Assembly: GCA_002389645.1 (NCBI GenBank) | Contig: DGQE01000040.1 | Coordinates: 11,876-27,616 of the forward strand | Length of the DNA: 15,741 nucleotides | Reading direction: 5' to 3' | Source: Flavobacteriales bacterium UBA4422 | GTDB lineage: Bacteria > Bacteroidota > Bacteroidia > Flavobacteriales_G > Salibacteraceae | Shown here: in pieces, positions 7,075 through 13,678 of the stretch | Numbering within the stretch: position 1 is the stretch's first letter | Layout of the letters: each line of letters begins with the position of its first letter | Position numbers and translations under genes: made by a program | The notes under the pieces: model-generated | Told to the model about the DNA's origin: nothing | Database searches by the model: none | Seen by the model: only the letters and a program-made list of their open reading frames with translations

Positions 7075-8722
7075 ATGAGAACAAAACTGTTTTTGATTCT
7101 TTCTGTTTTCATTTTGCTCAGTGTTGAGGCATTGACGCAAAGCGATTTCGTGATTTCAGGGTCATAGAACATTGATGCCGAGTACACACCAAAACCAAAA
7201 GATTTTAAAACCATAAACCTTTCGTTGGGAGAGTTGGAGTCTCCATGCCGGTAACTCATGGCAACTGGTTCAAATTTTATCCCAACTCGAGAAAGATTCG
7301 CGTTACGCTTTCTGCCGGAATGAATTGGGGCACCATTGCCGATCCGCTCTTGTGCATAGGATACTTAGACACTATCGATGGCCTCGAAACCTTGGTTGAG
7401 TTAGGCTGCGAAAAAGTACAAGGAGGCCCCGGAGATTAAAGCCTTGAAGTCTTGAATTTAAAACCCAAGCGAAAGCATTATCTATTGATCGGTGCTGACT
7501 CGAAAAAGGTGTCATATGCACTTTACCTCACTGAAAAATTCACACCAATCGCAAAAGAAGCGGGTGAATCTGTGAAGGAAGACCCTGTTGAAGAGAATAT
7601 TCAAGAAGAAGCATTTGAGGAAGTAGATAAAAAACCACGCACGGCTATGATTATTGGCCGCGTAAGAAGGTTAGATGCGAAGCCTGTTGCTGAATTTGGT
7701 GTTTCGCTTTTGAATGAAGACCTTGCTCAACAATCGACCACAAAAACGGATGAATTCGGAATTTTTAAGATCTATAATATAGATCCTGAAAAGATCAATT
7801 TGGTGAGAATGGAAGGAGACGATACCAAGCTTTTGGTAGACATGTTTCTGTATAACTCAGAAGCGAGAATCATCGGTAAACCAATATATCTAGGACACAG
7901 GCTGCACAGCTTTACCGCTAGAAAAGAATTTCACGATCAGTTGGCGATTCTCAGCATGAAAGATGTAGTAGTGGCTGTTGATCGAGGTGAATCTTCGATG
8001 TCAGGTAAGGTGGTGGACAAAGAAACGTACCTCATCGGCCGTGAAGGAGTGAAAATTGGACTTTACACACCCAAGAAAGCATTCGTGAACTCAACCATTA
8101 CTGATTTCAATGGGAAGTTTCAGTTTCTTGATCTTGATTCAAGTGATTACATCGTGCGGGTAGACCATAATCCATTAGATGATTATGTGGAGATTGTGCT
8201 GACAGATGATAAAAATGAACCCTACGCTTATTCCAACTCAGATAAGCAGAACGATGAGGGGTATTTTAGGTTCTCTAAATTACCCGAAGAAGAAGTCAAC
8301 ATGACGTTTTTTACGACAAAGACACACTGAAGATGAAGCACCACGCCTACAAAAACTTGGTGAATGAGCGGCCTGGTGTAGCGCTTGAACTTACTTCGAT
8401 TGAATTTGCCACAGGCGCCAGCTCCTTGGGGAATCAAGATAATAGCGAATTGAATCATTTGGCAGAGGAATTGCTCGAAAATGAAGGAGTAAAAATTCTA
8501 ATTTCCGGACATACAGATAACATAGGCGCCCCCGATAAAAACTTGAAATTGTCCAAAGAACGAGCAGAAGCGGTTATGGCATACCTCGTTAAAAAAGGAG
8601 TTGATCCCAATAGAATTTCATGACAAGGCGTGGGACCTCGCGAACCCATTGCGTCAAATAATACTCCAGAAGGGCGGCTTAAAAACCGAAGGGTTGAATT
8701 CAAGATTGTAGACGGACGTTAA
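7075..8722 (+). pseudogene. OmpA-domain outer-membrane protein, copy 2, heavily broken
   Basis: A paralogue of the preceding pseudogene with the same layout: signal peptide (ATG at 7075), N-terminal domain with GNWF, two regulatory-like repeats (MIIGRVRRLDAKPVAEFGVS; VVDKETYLIGREGVKIGLY) and an OmpA domain (SIEFATGASSL, SGHTDNIGA, LSKERAEAVMAYL, NRRVEF). Five lesions are visible. TAG at 7165-7167 falls in a gapless 22-residue alignment with copy 1. A frameshift lies near 7240-7247, where 53 nt replace 60 nt of copy 1. TAA at 7437-7439 stands where copy 1 has Tyr. A T6 run at 8307-8312 behaves as if one T were lost. TGA at 8621-8623 stands where copy 1 has Phe in LSFKGYG, after which the frame stays open to 8722. 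No promoter box was seen upstream. Substitution-type stops make this a true pseudogene rather than a sequencing artefact. Confidence 0.9.
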
Positions 8723-8797
8723 CCCCCTTCTTGACATCTATTTTCTGCTTATTTGCTATCTACTTAGGGTCTTATTTAGTTATTGATCTTTTGCTTC

Positions 8798-8811
8798 ATT
8801 TGAGCTCAAAT
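8798..8811. promoter_or_regulatory. 14-bp perfect palindrome, possible operator
   Basis: ATTTGAGCTCAAAT is a perfect palindrome ending 7 bp before a TACATTTG box and 19 bp before the dCMP deaminase ATG. A repressor or dimeric regulator binding here would overlap the promoter spacer. No known regulon is recognised. Confidence 0.3.
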
Positions 8812-8818
8812 TCAGGCT

Positions 8819-8826
8819 TACATTTG
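8819..8826 (+). promoter_or_regulatory. Bacteroidota-type -7 promoter box TACATTTG
   Basis: An exact TAnnTTTG match ending 4 nt before the ATG at 8831. A start site at the usual distance would make a nearly leaderless mRNA. Candidate -33 TTG triplets at 8791-8793 and 8800-8802 have spacers of 25 and 16 nt, neither ideal. Confidence 0.4.
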
Positions 8827-8830
8827 CCAC

Positions 8831-9280
8831 ATGCAAATTGAAAAAAGTAAAGTACAGCAGCAGGCGAAACAGGAACGCTATGATAAAGCTTATTTGCGAT
8901 TGGCATTGGAGTGGGCTAAACTCAGTCATTGTAAGCGAAAGCAAGTGGGTGCTATCATAGTAAAGGATGCTACTATTATAGCCGATGGATATAACGGAAC
9001 GCCAACAGGCTTTGAAAATGAATGCGAAAACGAGAAAGGTGAAACAAAATGGTACGTGCTGCACGCGGAGGCAAACGCCATTCTGAAGGTTGCTCGCACC
9101 ACCAACCAAGTAGCGGGAGCTACATTATACCTTACGCATTCCCCTTGCAAAGACTGCAGCAAGCTCATTTTACATTCAGGAATTGAACGATTGGTGTATA
9201 CCGATGCTTATAAAGACTCTAGTGGATTGGATTTTTTGAAAAAAGCTGGATTGCAAATCACTCAAATACTTGAACCGTGA
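8831..9280 (+). CDS. deoxycytidylate (dCMP) deaminase family protein
   Basis: A 149-residue cytoplasmic zinc deaminase. The catalytic motif HAEANAI is at 78-84 (H78 zinc ligand, E80 proton shuttle), with SPCKDC at 104-109 supplying C106 and C109 as the other ligands. The upstream block CKRKQVGAIIVKD (34-46) and substrate-side GYNGTPTGFENE (53-64) match dCMP deaminase/ComEB-type proteins rather than cytidine or tRNA deaminases. The reaction is dCMP to dUMP, feeding thymidylate synthesis. The only Met in the frame is residue 1, fixing the start at 8831. It has an N-terminal extension of about 14 polar residues before the conserved core. The S41 protease gene follows after 40 nt on the same strand, so co-transcription is likely. 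Confidence 0.93.
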   Translation: MQIEKSKVQQQAKQERYDKAYLRLALEWAKLSHCKRKQVGAIIVKDATIIADGYNGTPTGFENECENEKGETKWYVLHAEANAILKVARTTNQVAGATLYLTHSPCKDCSKLILHSGIERLVYTDAYKDSSGLDFLKKAGLQITQILEP

Positions 9281-9320
9281 TGGTTGAACTGAATGCACTA
9301 AACATTGTTAACTAGAACGA

Positions 9321-10829
9321 TTGGATAAGCGGTCTTACATACCTTTTCTTCTCGGTGGCTCTATGGCAATTGGACTATGGTTGGGCAGTGGTATGCGGCA
9401 TCCTTTTAAGAACCACGCTCCAGCTGAAAACTGGAATAAGGTAGAGCAGATACTCCAGTACGTTGAGAACGATTATGTAGACAACGTTTCCCGTGAAAAA
9501 CTCGAAAGCGAAGTGATTGCCTACCTTTTACAGCGATTAGATCCACATAGCTTATACATTTCTGGAGATCATTTAGGTGTGGCAAATGAATCGCTCGAAG
9601 GTAATTTTGAGGGCATTGGAGTGCAGTTTAATCTTCGGGAAGATACCATTTACATTGTCAATGTCATTCCTAGTGGTCCTTCTGAAAAAGCGGGGCTGCA
9701 AGCGGGAGACCTCATTGTTAAGGTGGATTCAGCCGTTATTGCAGGCACCGAACTTACCAATCAAAAGGTGATGAGTTTATTGAAAGGTCCTTCGGGTAGT
9801 TCGGTGAATGTGAGTGTGAAACGGATTGGAGTAAAGGAGTTAATAGCTTTTTCAATTGAACGCGGGCAAATTCCAATCAGCAGTTTCGATGCGATTTATA
9901 AATTGAATGACACTACGATTTATGTGCGTTTGGCGCAGTTTTCACTGACCACTTGCGATGAGTTTCAAAGAAGAGTGTACCCATTATATTCTGAGAAAGT
10001 AAATTCCTTTGTGATGGATCTACGAGGAAATGGCGGGGGCTTTTTAGATGCGGCTGTTGTTTTGGCAGATGAGTTCTTGGCTGATGGTCAATTGATTACT
10101 TACACCGAAGGGAAAAACAGGCCAAAACGAGAATATTTGGCATCTGATAAGGGAAAGTTTGAAGACGTGGCGCTCAGCGTGATCATTGATGGATATAGCG
10201 CCAGTGCGTCAGAAATATTTGCGGGCGCCATGCAAGATTTGGACAGAGCCACTATAGTTGGAAGGAGATCATTTGGAAAAGGCCTAGTGCAAGAGCAGAA
10301 CGAGTGGGACGATGGCAGTGCGACCCGTTTGACAGTAGCGCGATACTACACCCCAAGCGGAAATAGCATTCAAAAACCTTATGAGAGTTTTTCAGACCAC
10401 ATGACGGGGCCCAACGATACCGTTGAAGGAGGAATAAACCCTGATTGGTGGGTTGAAAATGATACTGTGGGAATTACTTGGTTTTATGCAGAATTGGTGC
10501 ACAGCGGTATGCTTAACGAGTTTGCTTATACCTATCGCGATGCCCATTTTAAGGAATTGCAGGCCATGGGGCCGGATATTTACACCAACCAATGGCAGGC
10601 TGATATACTTAAAAGTGAATTAAGGGATTTCTCAAAGAACAAGAGTATACCGTTTCTGGAGCAAGAGTGGAATCGATCTATCGACAAGATTGTAATGCGG
10701 GCCAAAGCGTTGATTGGAAGAAGTCTTTTTTCTGATGAAGTGTACTTCAAACTCATCAATCAGTCTGATCCATTTGTGATTAAGGCGCAGAAGGAAATGA
10801 AAAAACCGAAGCCAAAGACTTCGGTTTAA
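9321..10829 (+). CDS. carboxy-terminal processing peptidase (S41, PDZ domain)
   Basis: A 502-residue membrane-anchored periplasmic serine protease. An N-terminal signal-anchor spans about residues 5-25. The PDZ domain covers about 88-175, with GIGVQF and PSGPSEKAGLQAGDLIVKVD. The S41 catalytic domain follows, with MDLRGNGGG at 232-240, catalytic Ser S295 in YSASASEIFAGA and Lys K320 in RRSFGKGLVQEQ. The 25-residue Ser-Lys spacing equals that of E. coli Prc. These enzymes trim or degrade envelope proteins from their C-termini. I chose TTG at 9321 because an in-frame stop lies at 9309-9311 and no ATG intervenes. The next ATG (9363) would cut into the hydrophobic anchor. About 180 residues follow the catalytic core as a C-terminal helical region. 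Confidence 0.93.
   Translation: MDKRSYIPFLLGGSMAIGLWLGSGMRHPFKNHAPAENWNKVEQILQYVENDYVDNVSREKLESEVIAYLLQRLDPHSLYISGDHLGVANESLEGNFEGIGVQFNLREDTIYIVNVIPSGPSEKAGLQAGDLIVKVDSAVIAGTELTNQKVMSLLKGPSGSSVNVSVKRIGVKELIAFSIERGQIPISSFDAIYKLNDTTIYVRLAQFSLTTCDEFQRRVYPLYSEKVNSFVMDLRGNGGGFLDAAVVLADEFLADGQLITYTEGKNRPKREYLASDKGKFEDVALSVIIDGYSASASEIFAGAMQDLDRATIVGRRSFGKGLVQEQNEWDDGSATRLTVARYYTPSGNSIQKPYESFSDHMTGPNDTVEGGINPDWWVENDTVGITWFYAELVHSGMLNEFAYTYRDAHFKELQAMGPDIYTNQWQADILKSELRDFSKNKSIPFLEQEWNRSIDKIVMRAKALIGRSLFSDEVYFKLINQSDPFVIKAQKEMKKPKPKTSV
10803..10827 (-). terminator. hairpin terminator inside the protease 3' end, mainly serving the minus-strand gene
   Basis: A 9-bp perfect stem, AAACCGAAG (10803-10811) and CTTCGGTTT (10819-10827), encloses a 7-nt loop and codes for the last protease residues. 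On the minus strand it is followed by a T-run and lies just past the stop of the convergent lipoprotein gene. On the plus strand the T-tract is short, so it may act weakly in both directions. Confidence 0.7.
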
Positions 10830-10836
10830 GCATCTT

Positions 10837-11079
10837 TTAGTGGGTATGCCCTTCTTCGCTATGATCGTGATCATGCGCAGCGGCAGAATCACTTGAAGTG
10901 CTATCTGAAGCTTGCATAGCTTCTTCTGCTGACTCATTCAATGATTCCATGATCTCATCTACTTTTTCATCAACCATTGCTTCGTTTTCTTGTTGAGCAG
11001 CGGCCTTTTTTTCTGGGCTTTGGCCGCAAGAGATCACAGTAAGTGAAATGATTGCAGCAGAGAATAACAGTTTTTTCAT
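10837..11079 (-). CDS. small His-rich lipoprotein (80 aa)
   Basis: An 80-residue predicted lipoprotein. Residues 1-17 form a signal peptide with a plausible lipobox VISC and acylated C18. The mature part is acidic and probably helical or disordered (NEAMVDEKVDEIMESLNESAEE), followed by a Ser/Asp linker and a C-terminal His cluster with H69, H71, H73, H78 and H80 interspersed with Asp and Glu. Such a tail can bind Zn, Cu, Ni or Mn, but metal and role are not shown. It is divergent from the superoxide dismutase gene, with 135 bp between the starts, which allows shared control. I recognise no named family. Its stop lies 8 nt beyond the protease stop, with a terminator hairpin between the convergent genes. 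Confidence 0.8.
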   Translation of the reverse strand: MKKLLFSAAIISLTVISCGQSPEKKAAAQQENEAMVDEKVDEIMESLNESAEEAMQASDSTSSDSAAAHDHDHSEEGHTH

Positions 11080-11189
11080 GTTTTAATGCGGTTAGTGTCG
11101 ATTAGAATTAAAATATTTGAGCGAAATTAGTTGAAATCCTAAACGGCTAGGCTGAAACAAAATAGAAAGATGCCGTGTTAGGATTGTAA

Positions 11190-11204
11190 GTTTAACATTT
11201 AAAC
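11190..11204. promoter_or_regulatory. short inverted repeat in the sod leader
   Basis: GTTTAA-CAT-TTAAAC is a 15-bp inverted repeat ending 10 nt before the sod ATG. It overlaps a one-mismatch -7 box (TAAGTTTA, 11187-11194), so it could be an operator. AT-rich chance occurrence is equally possible. Confidence 0.25.
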
Positions 11205-11214
11205 AAATATAAAA

Positions 11215-11823
11215 ATGGCATTTGAATTACCATCACTCGATTATGCATACGATGCACTCGAGCCACACATTGACGCTCGCACCATGGAAATCCATCACGG
11301 TAAGCACCACGCAGGTTATACAACAAACTTAAATAATGCAATCGCTGGCACTGAGCTAGAAGGCAAGTCGATCGATGATATTCTTACAGGATTAGACATG
11401 AACAATGCGGCTGTAAGAAACAATGGCGGTGGTTTTTACAATCACAGCTTGTTTTGGAAAATAATGACACCAAACGCTGGTACGCAGCCATCAGACGAGT
11501 TGGCTGACGCAATCAATGCGGCATTTGGTTCGTTCGAGTCTTTTAAAGACGCTTTCGCGAAAGCTGCTGCAACACGTTTTGGCTCAGGTTGGGCTTGGCT
11601 TTGTGTGCATGCTGGTGGCAAAGTAGAAGTTTGTTCTACCGCAAATCAAGACAACCCTTGGATGCCAGGTGCAGGTTGCACAGGCACACCAATTCTTGGT
11701 CTTGATGTTTGGGAACACGCTTATTATTTAAACTACCAAAACCGTAGACCTGATTACATCAATGCATTTTTCAATGTGATCAATTGGGACGAAGTTTCTA
11801 AGCGTTATGCTGCTGGGAAGTAA
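11215..11823 (+). CDS. sod: superoxide dismutase (Fe/Mn family), Mn-like
   Basis: A 202-residue cytoplasmic enzyme that disproportionates superoxide. It begins MAFELPSLDYAYDALEPHID and has no signal peptide. The four metal ligands are H27 (MEIHHGKHH), H77 (YNHSLFW), D164 and H168 (DVWEHAYY). The block STANQDNP followed by PILGLDVWEH, including the Gln at 145, resembles Mn-dependent or cambialistic enzymes more than Fe-only ones, though metal choice cannot be settled from sequence. Length matches the family. The ATG is preceded by an A-rich, SD-less leader normal for Bacteroidota. It is transcribed away from the His-rich lipoprotein gene. Immediately downstream is an IS remnant, with no obvious terminator between. 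Confidence 0.96.
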   Translation: MAFELPSLDYAYDALEPHIDARTMEIHHGKHHAGYTTNLNNAIAGTELEGKSIDDILTGLDMNNAAVRNNGGGFYNHSLFWKIMTPNAGTQPSDELADAINAAFGSFESFKDAFAKAAATRFGSGWAWLCVHAGGKVEVCSTANQDNPWMPGAGCTGTPILGLDVWEHAYYLNYQNRRPDYINAFFNVINWDEVSKRYAAGK

Positions 11824-11837
11824 TTCCTAGTAGTTAG

Positions 11838-12213
11838 TTATAAGTAGATAGTATTTAGCTCTGTTGCTATTTCTCTCTTATGGCAAGGCTCTAAAGCTTT
11901 TTTTCAATAATGTACTTTGCCATATCAAGTTCCAAAGCTAGATCAGTATACATCCGTTTCAACTTGGCATTTTCTTCTTCAAGCTTTTTTACTTTCTTCA
12001 GTTCGCTTGCCTCCATACGGCCATAACGTTGACGCCATTTATAAAAAGTCGCTTTAGATACGCCATGATCACGGGCTATCGTTTCTACATCTTTGCCTAA
12101 ATCAAATTCTTCAAGAATCTTGGCAATTTGTGTTGGGGAAAATTTACTCTTTCTCATATTACAGTTGTTAAAATTAGAAATTCTACTTTTAAACTGTTCT
12201 AGTTTTGAGGGAG
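11838..12213 (-). mobile_element. truncated IS3-family remnant
   Basis: Read on the minus strand, the remnant starts with a terminal-inverted-repeat-like stretch (about 12193-12213, containing CTCAAAACTAGAACAGT), followed by an intact orfA and then the first codons of orfB in the -1 frame. OrfB resumes as ALEPCHKREIATEL, which fits the usual start of IS3 OrfB, but reaches a stop at 11838-11840 after about 19 codons. The catalytic DDE domain and right end are gone, so the element cannot move by itself. The left boundary is approximate. The right end merges into AT-rich TAG-like sequence beside the sod stop. Confidence 0.7.
11891..12157 (-). CDS. IS3-family transposase OrfA (orphan)
   Basis: An 88-residue DNA-binding subunit of an IS3-type transposase. 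A helix-turn-helix lies at about 8-45 (SPTQIAKILEEF, VETIARDHGVSKATFYKWRQRYG), followed by a leucine-zipper-like helix from about 52 to 88 (SELKKVKKLEEENAKLKRMY). In an intact element this protein binds the terminal repeats and fuses to OrfB by programmed -1 frameshifting. The slippery heptamer A-AAA-AAG is preserved in the right frame at 11897-11903, just before the UAG. Because orfB is cut off, only the DNA-binding part can be made. It could interfere with related copies elsewhere in the genome, or may simply be decaying. Confidence 0.88.
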   Translation of the reverse strand: MRKSKFSPTQIAKILEEFDLGKDVETIARDHGVSKATFYKWRQRYGRMEASELKKVKKLEEENAKLKRMYTDLALELDMAKYIIEKKL

Positions 12214-12259
12214 CTTACATATACGATGAAAAGGCTTTCTGGGCGTCTCAAACGGAAAG

Positions 12260-12281
12260 TTAAATGATGCTGATCATTTAA
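12260..12281. repeat. inverted repeat / hairpin
   Basis: TTAAATGAT-GCTG-ATCATTTAA forms a 9-bp perfect stem with a 4-nt loop. There is no T-run after it on either strand, so it is not a standard terminator. It lies between the IS remnant and the signal-peptide stub and could be an operator or a relic of the insertion. Confidence 0.4.
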
Positions 12282-12331
12282 ATTGGTTTGACAGGAGAGC
12301 CTCTTTGATAAAGTTTTGCTGCGCAAATTTT

Positions 12332-12351
12332 TTTAGTTGACTCTAACTAAA
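12332..12351. promoter_or_regulatory. inverted repeat just upstream of the signal-peptide stub
   Basis: TTTAGTT-GACTCT-AACTAAA is a 7-bp inverted repeat with a 6-nt spacer, ending 3 nt before the ATG at 12355. Its position would allow an operator or a leader hairpin over the start site. Confidence 0.25.
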
Positions 12352-12354
12352 GCT

Positions 12355-12423
12355 ATGAAAGCATTAATTATTTCAACAATCACTTGCCTATTGATGGTAT
12401 CATCTCAAAACAATTCACATTAG
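12355..12423 (+). pseudogene. 22-codon signal-peptide stub
   Basis: A short frame starting ATG encodes MKALIISTITCLLMVSSQNNSH and then TAG. The first 18 residues look like a normal secretion signal with a possible SSQ cleavage region, but nothing follows: the frame runs into the 3' end of a convergent gene and overlaps it by 9 nt. The best reading is the surviving 5' end of a secreted-protein gene whose body was lost, perhaps when the nearby IS element rearranged the locus. A genuine very short secreted peptide cannot be excluded. Confidence 0.45.
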
Positions 12424-12750
12424 TTCTAGGCAAAACAACTCCACCCTGTAGTCTCCTAAACATTCCGGGAACAACTGATCAGATATCCTAAAATCGGCTT
12501 GAACTTGAGTAGAATCTCCGAGTGATGCAGTGAAATTAAACTGAGAAATATTAGCCGGCTCATAAATCAACTTGTCGGAGATTATTATAAAAGTACAATC
12601 ATTCGAGATATTCGTTCTGACAAGAATATAAGTTTCTGAACATTCAGCAACTGAATCTTTACAACCGATATTACTCAAGTTAATAAGGCTGAAACTGATG
12701 TAAAGCGCAGCTTTAATCAATTTAGATTTCTTGTTACTCAATATTTTCAT
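12415..12750 (-). CDS. hypothetical exported Cys-containing protein (111 aa)
   Basis: Unrecognised family. The 111-residue protein has a positively charged N-terminus (MKILSNKKSKLIK), a hydrophobic segment at about 14-28 and Cys30 in NIGCKDS. The lipobox is imperfect (Asn at -3), so lipidation is uncertain while export is likely. The mature part is beta-rich (YILVRTNIS, CTFIIISDKL, FNFTASLGDS, YRVELFCLEL) with four further cysteines at 37, 52 and near the C-terminus, which suggests disulfides. The ATG lies inside the end of the MORN-repeat gene with a 17-bp overlap in another frame, making it the third gene of the minus-strand trio. Neighbour context suggests an envelope role. Confidence 0.65.
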   Translation of the reverse strand: MKILSNKKSKLIKAALYISFSLINLSNIGCKDSVAECSETYILVRTNISNDCTFIIISDKLIYEPANISQFNFTASLGDSTQVQADFRISDQLFPECLGDYRVELFCLELM

Positions 12751-13678
12751 ATTCGATTTTATTCATTAATTCACCCTGACTATTGTAGATTTTCAGATCC
12801 CCTGAAATCTTTCCATCTTTCAAAAATGCAGAGCTAACAAGGATGCCCTTATTATCAAAAACCTCCCAGTCTCCATGCTTCTTTCCGTTGATGTAGTTTC
12901 CCTTTTCCATTAATATGCCATTTTCATGATATGAGGCATAACTCCCTATTCTTTGATTCTCTATGTAATTGCACTCAGATTTGATTTGACCGCTCGGATA
13001 ATAGGTCAAGTGCGGGCCATGAAGAAGATTATTTCGATAACTCAATTTTTGAGAAATAATTTTTGAGTCAATATGGTATATAAATGATTGACCTTCGAGC
13101 AAACCAAGATGATAGTTTTCATTTTTCAATAGAAAACCAAATTCTGAATAGAAAGAGCGCATTCCGTCTCTTAATCCAGCTTTAAACCTTGAAACCTCCT
13201 TTATTTTTCCAGATTTAAAATAGCTTATTGTAATCCCTTCATTTACATTCCGTTTATAGCTGCTTTTCTCCATCAATTCGCCAGTTTCATAATAGAAGAT
13301 TACTTTGCCGTGGAGTAAATTTTTACGGTATTTACCAGTAGACCTCAGTTTTTGCGATTGCGTATAAAACCTTTCAAAAAGGCCGTTTTGTTTACCCTTT
13401 TTATAGGTCAACTTCTGCTCAACAAACCCAAATTGATCCGATAGTATCCATTCCCCCGAGAGTTTATTTTTTCTGTAATACCCCTTTTGGTCAGGGGATC
13501 CATTTCTGTAAAACGAATGATAAAAGCCGGAGCGGATAGTGTCTCCTGTTGAATTTATTTTAGCCAAATAAACTTCCTTCACTATAGCGCCACCTGAATA
13601 ATGTACAACTATGGTGTCGGGTTCCATTGGAATAATTGCGGTAAATAATAACCCAAAACAAATGGATAAAACAGACAT
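12734..13678 (-). CDS. MORN-variant (YwqK-like) repeat protein, exported
   Basis: A 314-residue protein with a likely signal peptide at 1-16 (MSVLSICFGLLFTAII), followed from about residue 45 to the end by roughly ten 22-24-residue repeats. Their pattern is Y-x-x-G followed by aromatic-rich strand and G-x-L/I: examples are GYYRKNKLSGEWIL, FYYETGELMEKSSYKRNVNEG, YYPSGQIKSECNY and YHENGILMEKGNY. This is the MORN_2/YwqK-type beta-hairpin array common in Bacteroidota. Some YwqK homologues are annotated as antitoxins, but here the signal peptide and neighbours point to a cell-envelope role, perhaps binding or scaffolding. The start overlaps the chaperone-like gene stop by one base (TAATG), a classic translational coupling arrangement. 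Confidence 0.82.
   Translation of the reverse strand: MSVLSICFGLLFTAIIPMEPDTIVVHYSGGAIVKEVYLAKINSTGDTIRSGFYHSFYRNGSPDQKGYYRKNKLSGEWILSDQFGFVEQKLTYKKGKQNGLFERFYTQSQKLRSTGKYRKNLLHGKVIFYYETGELMEKSSYKRNVNEGITISYFKSGKIKEVSRFKAGLRDGMRSFYSEFGFLLKNENYHLGLLEGQSFIYHIDSKIISQKLSYRNNLLHGPHLTYYPSGQIKSECNYIENQRIGSYASYHENGILMEKGNYINGKKHGDWEVFDNKGILVSSAFLKDGKISGDLKIYNSQGELMNKIEYENIE

Noticed and set aside
7165..8623. Possible stop-codon recoding (selenocysteine or pyrrolysine-like) in the second OmpA-domain gene
   Set aside because: Three different stop codons plus two frameshifts occur in one gene, and intact neighbours end normally at stops. Pseudogene decay explains it better.
11824..11890. TAG/TAGT-rich stretch after sod as a tandem repeat
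   Set aside because: The units are irregular, and much of it overlaps the remaining OrfB codons of the IS remnant.
12260..12281. Hairpin as Rho-independent terminator
   Set aside because: There is no T-run on either side.
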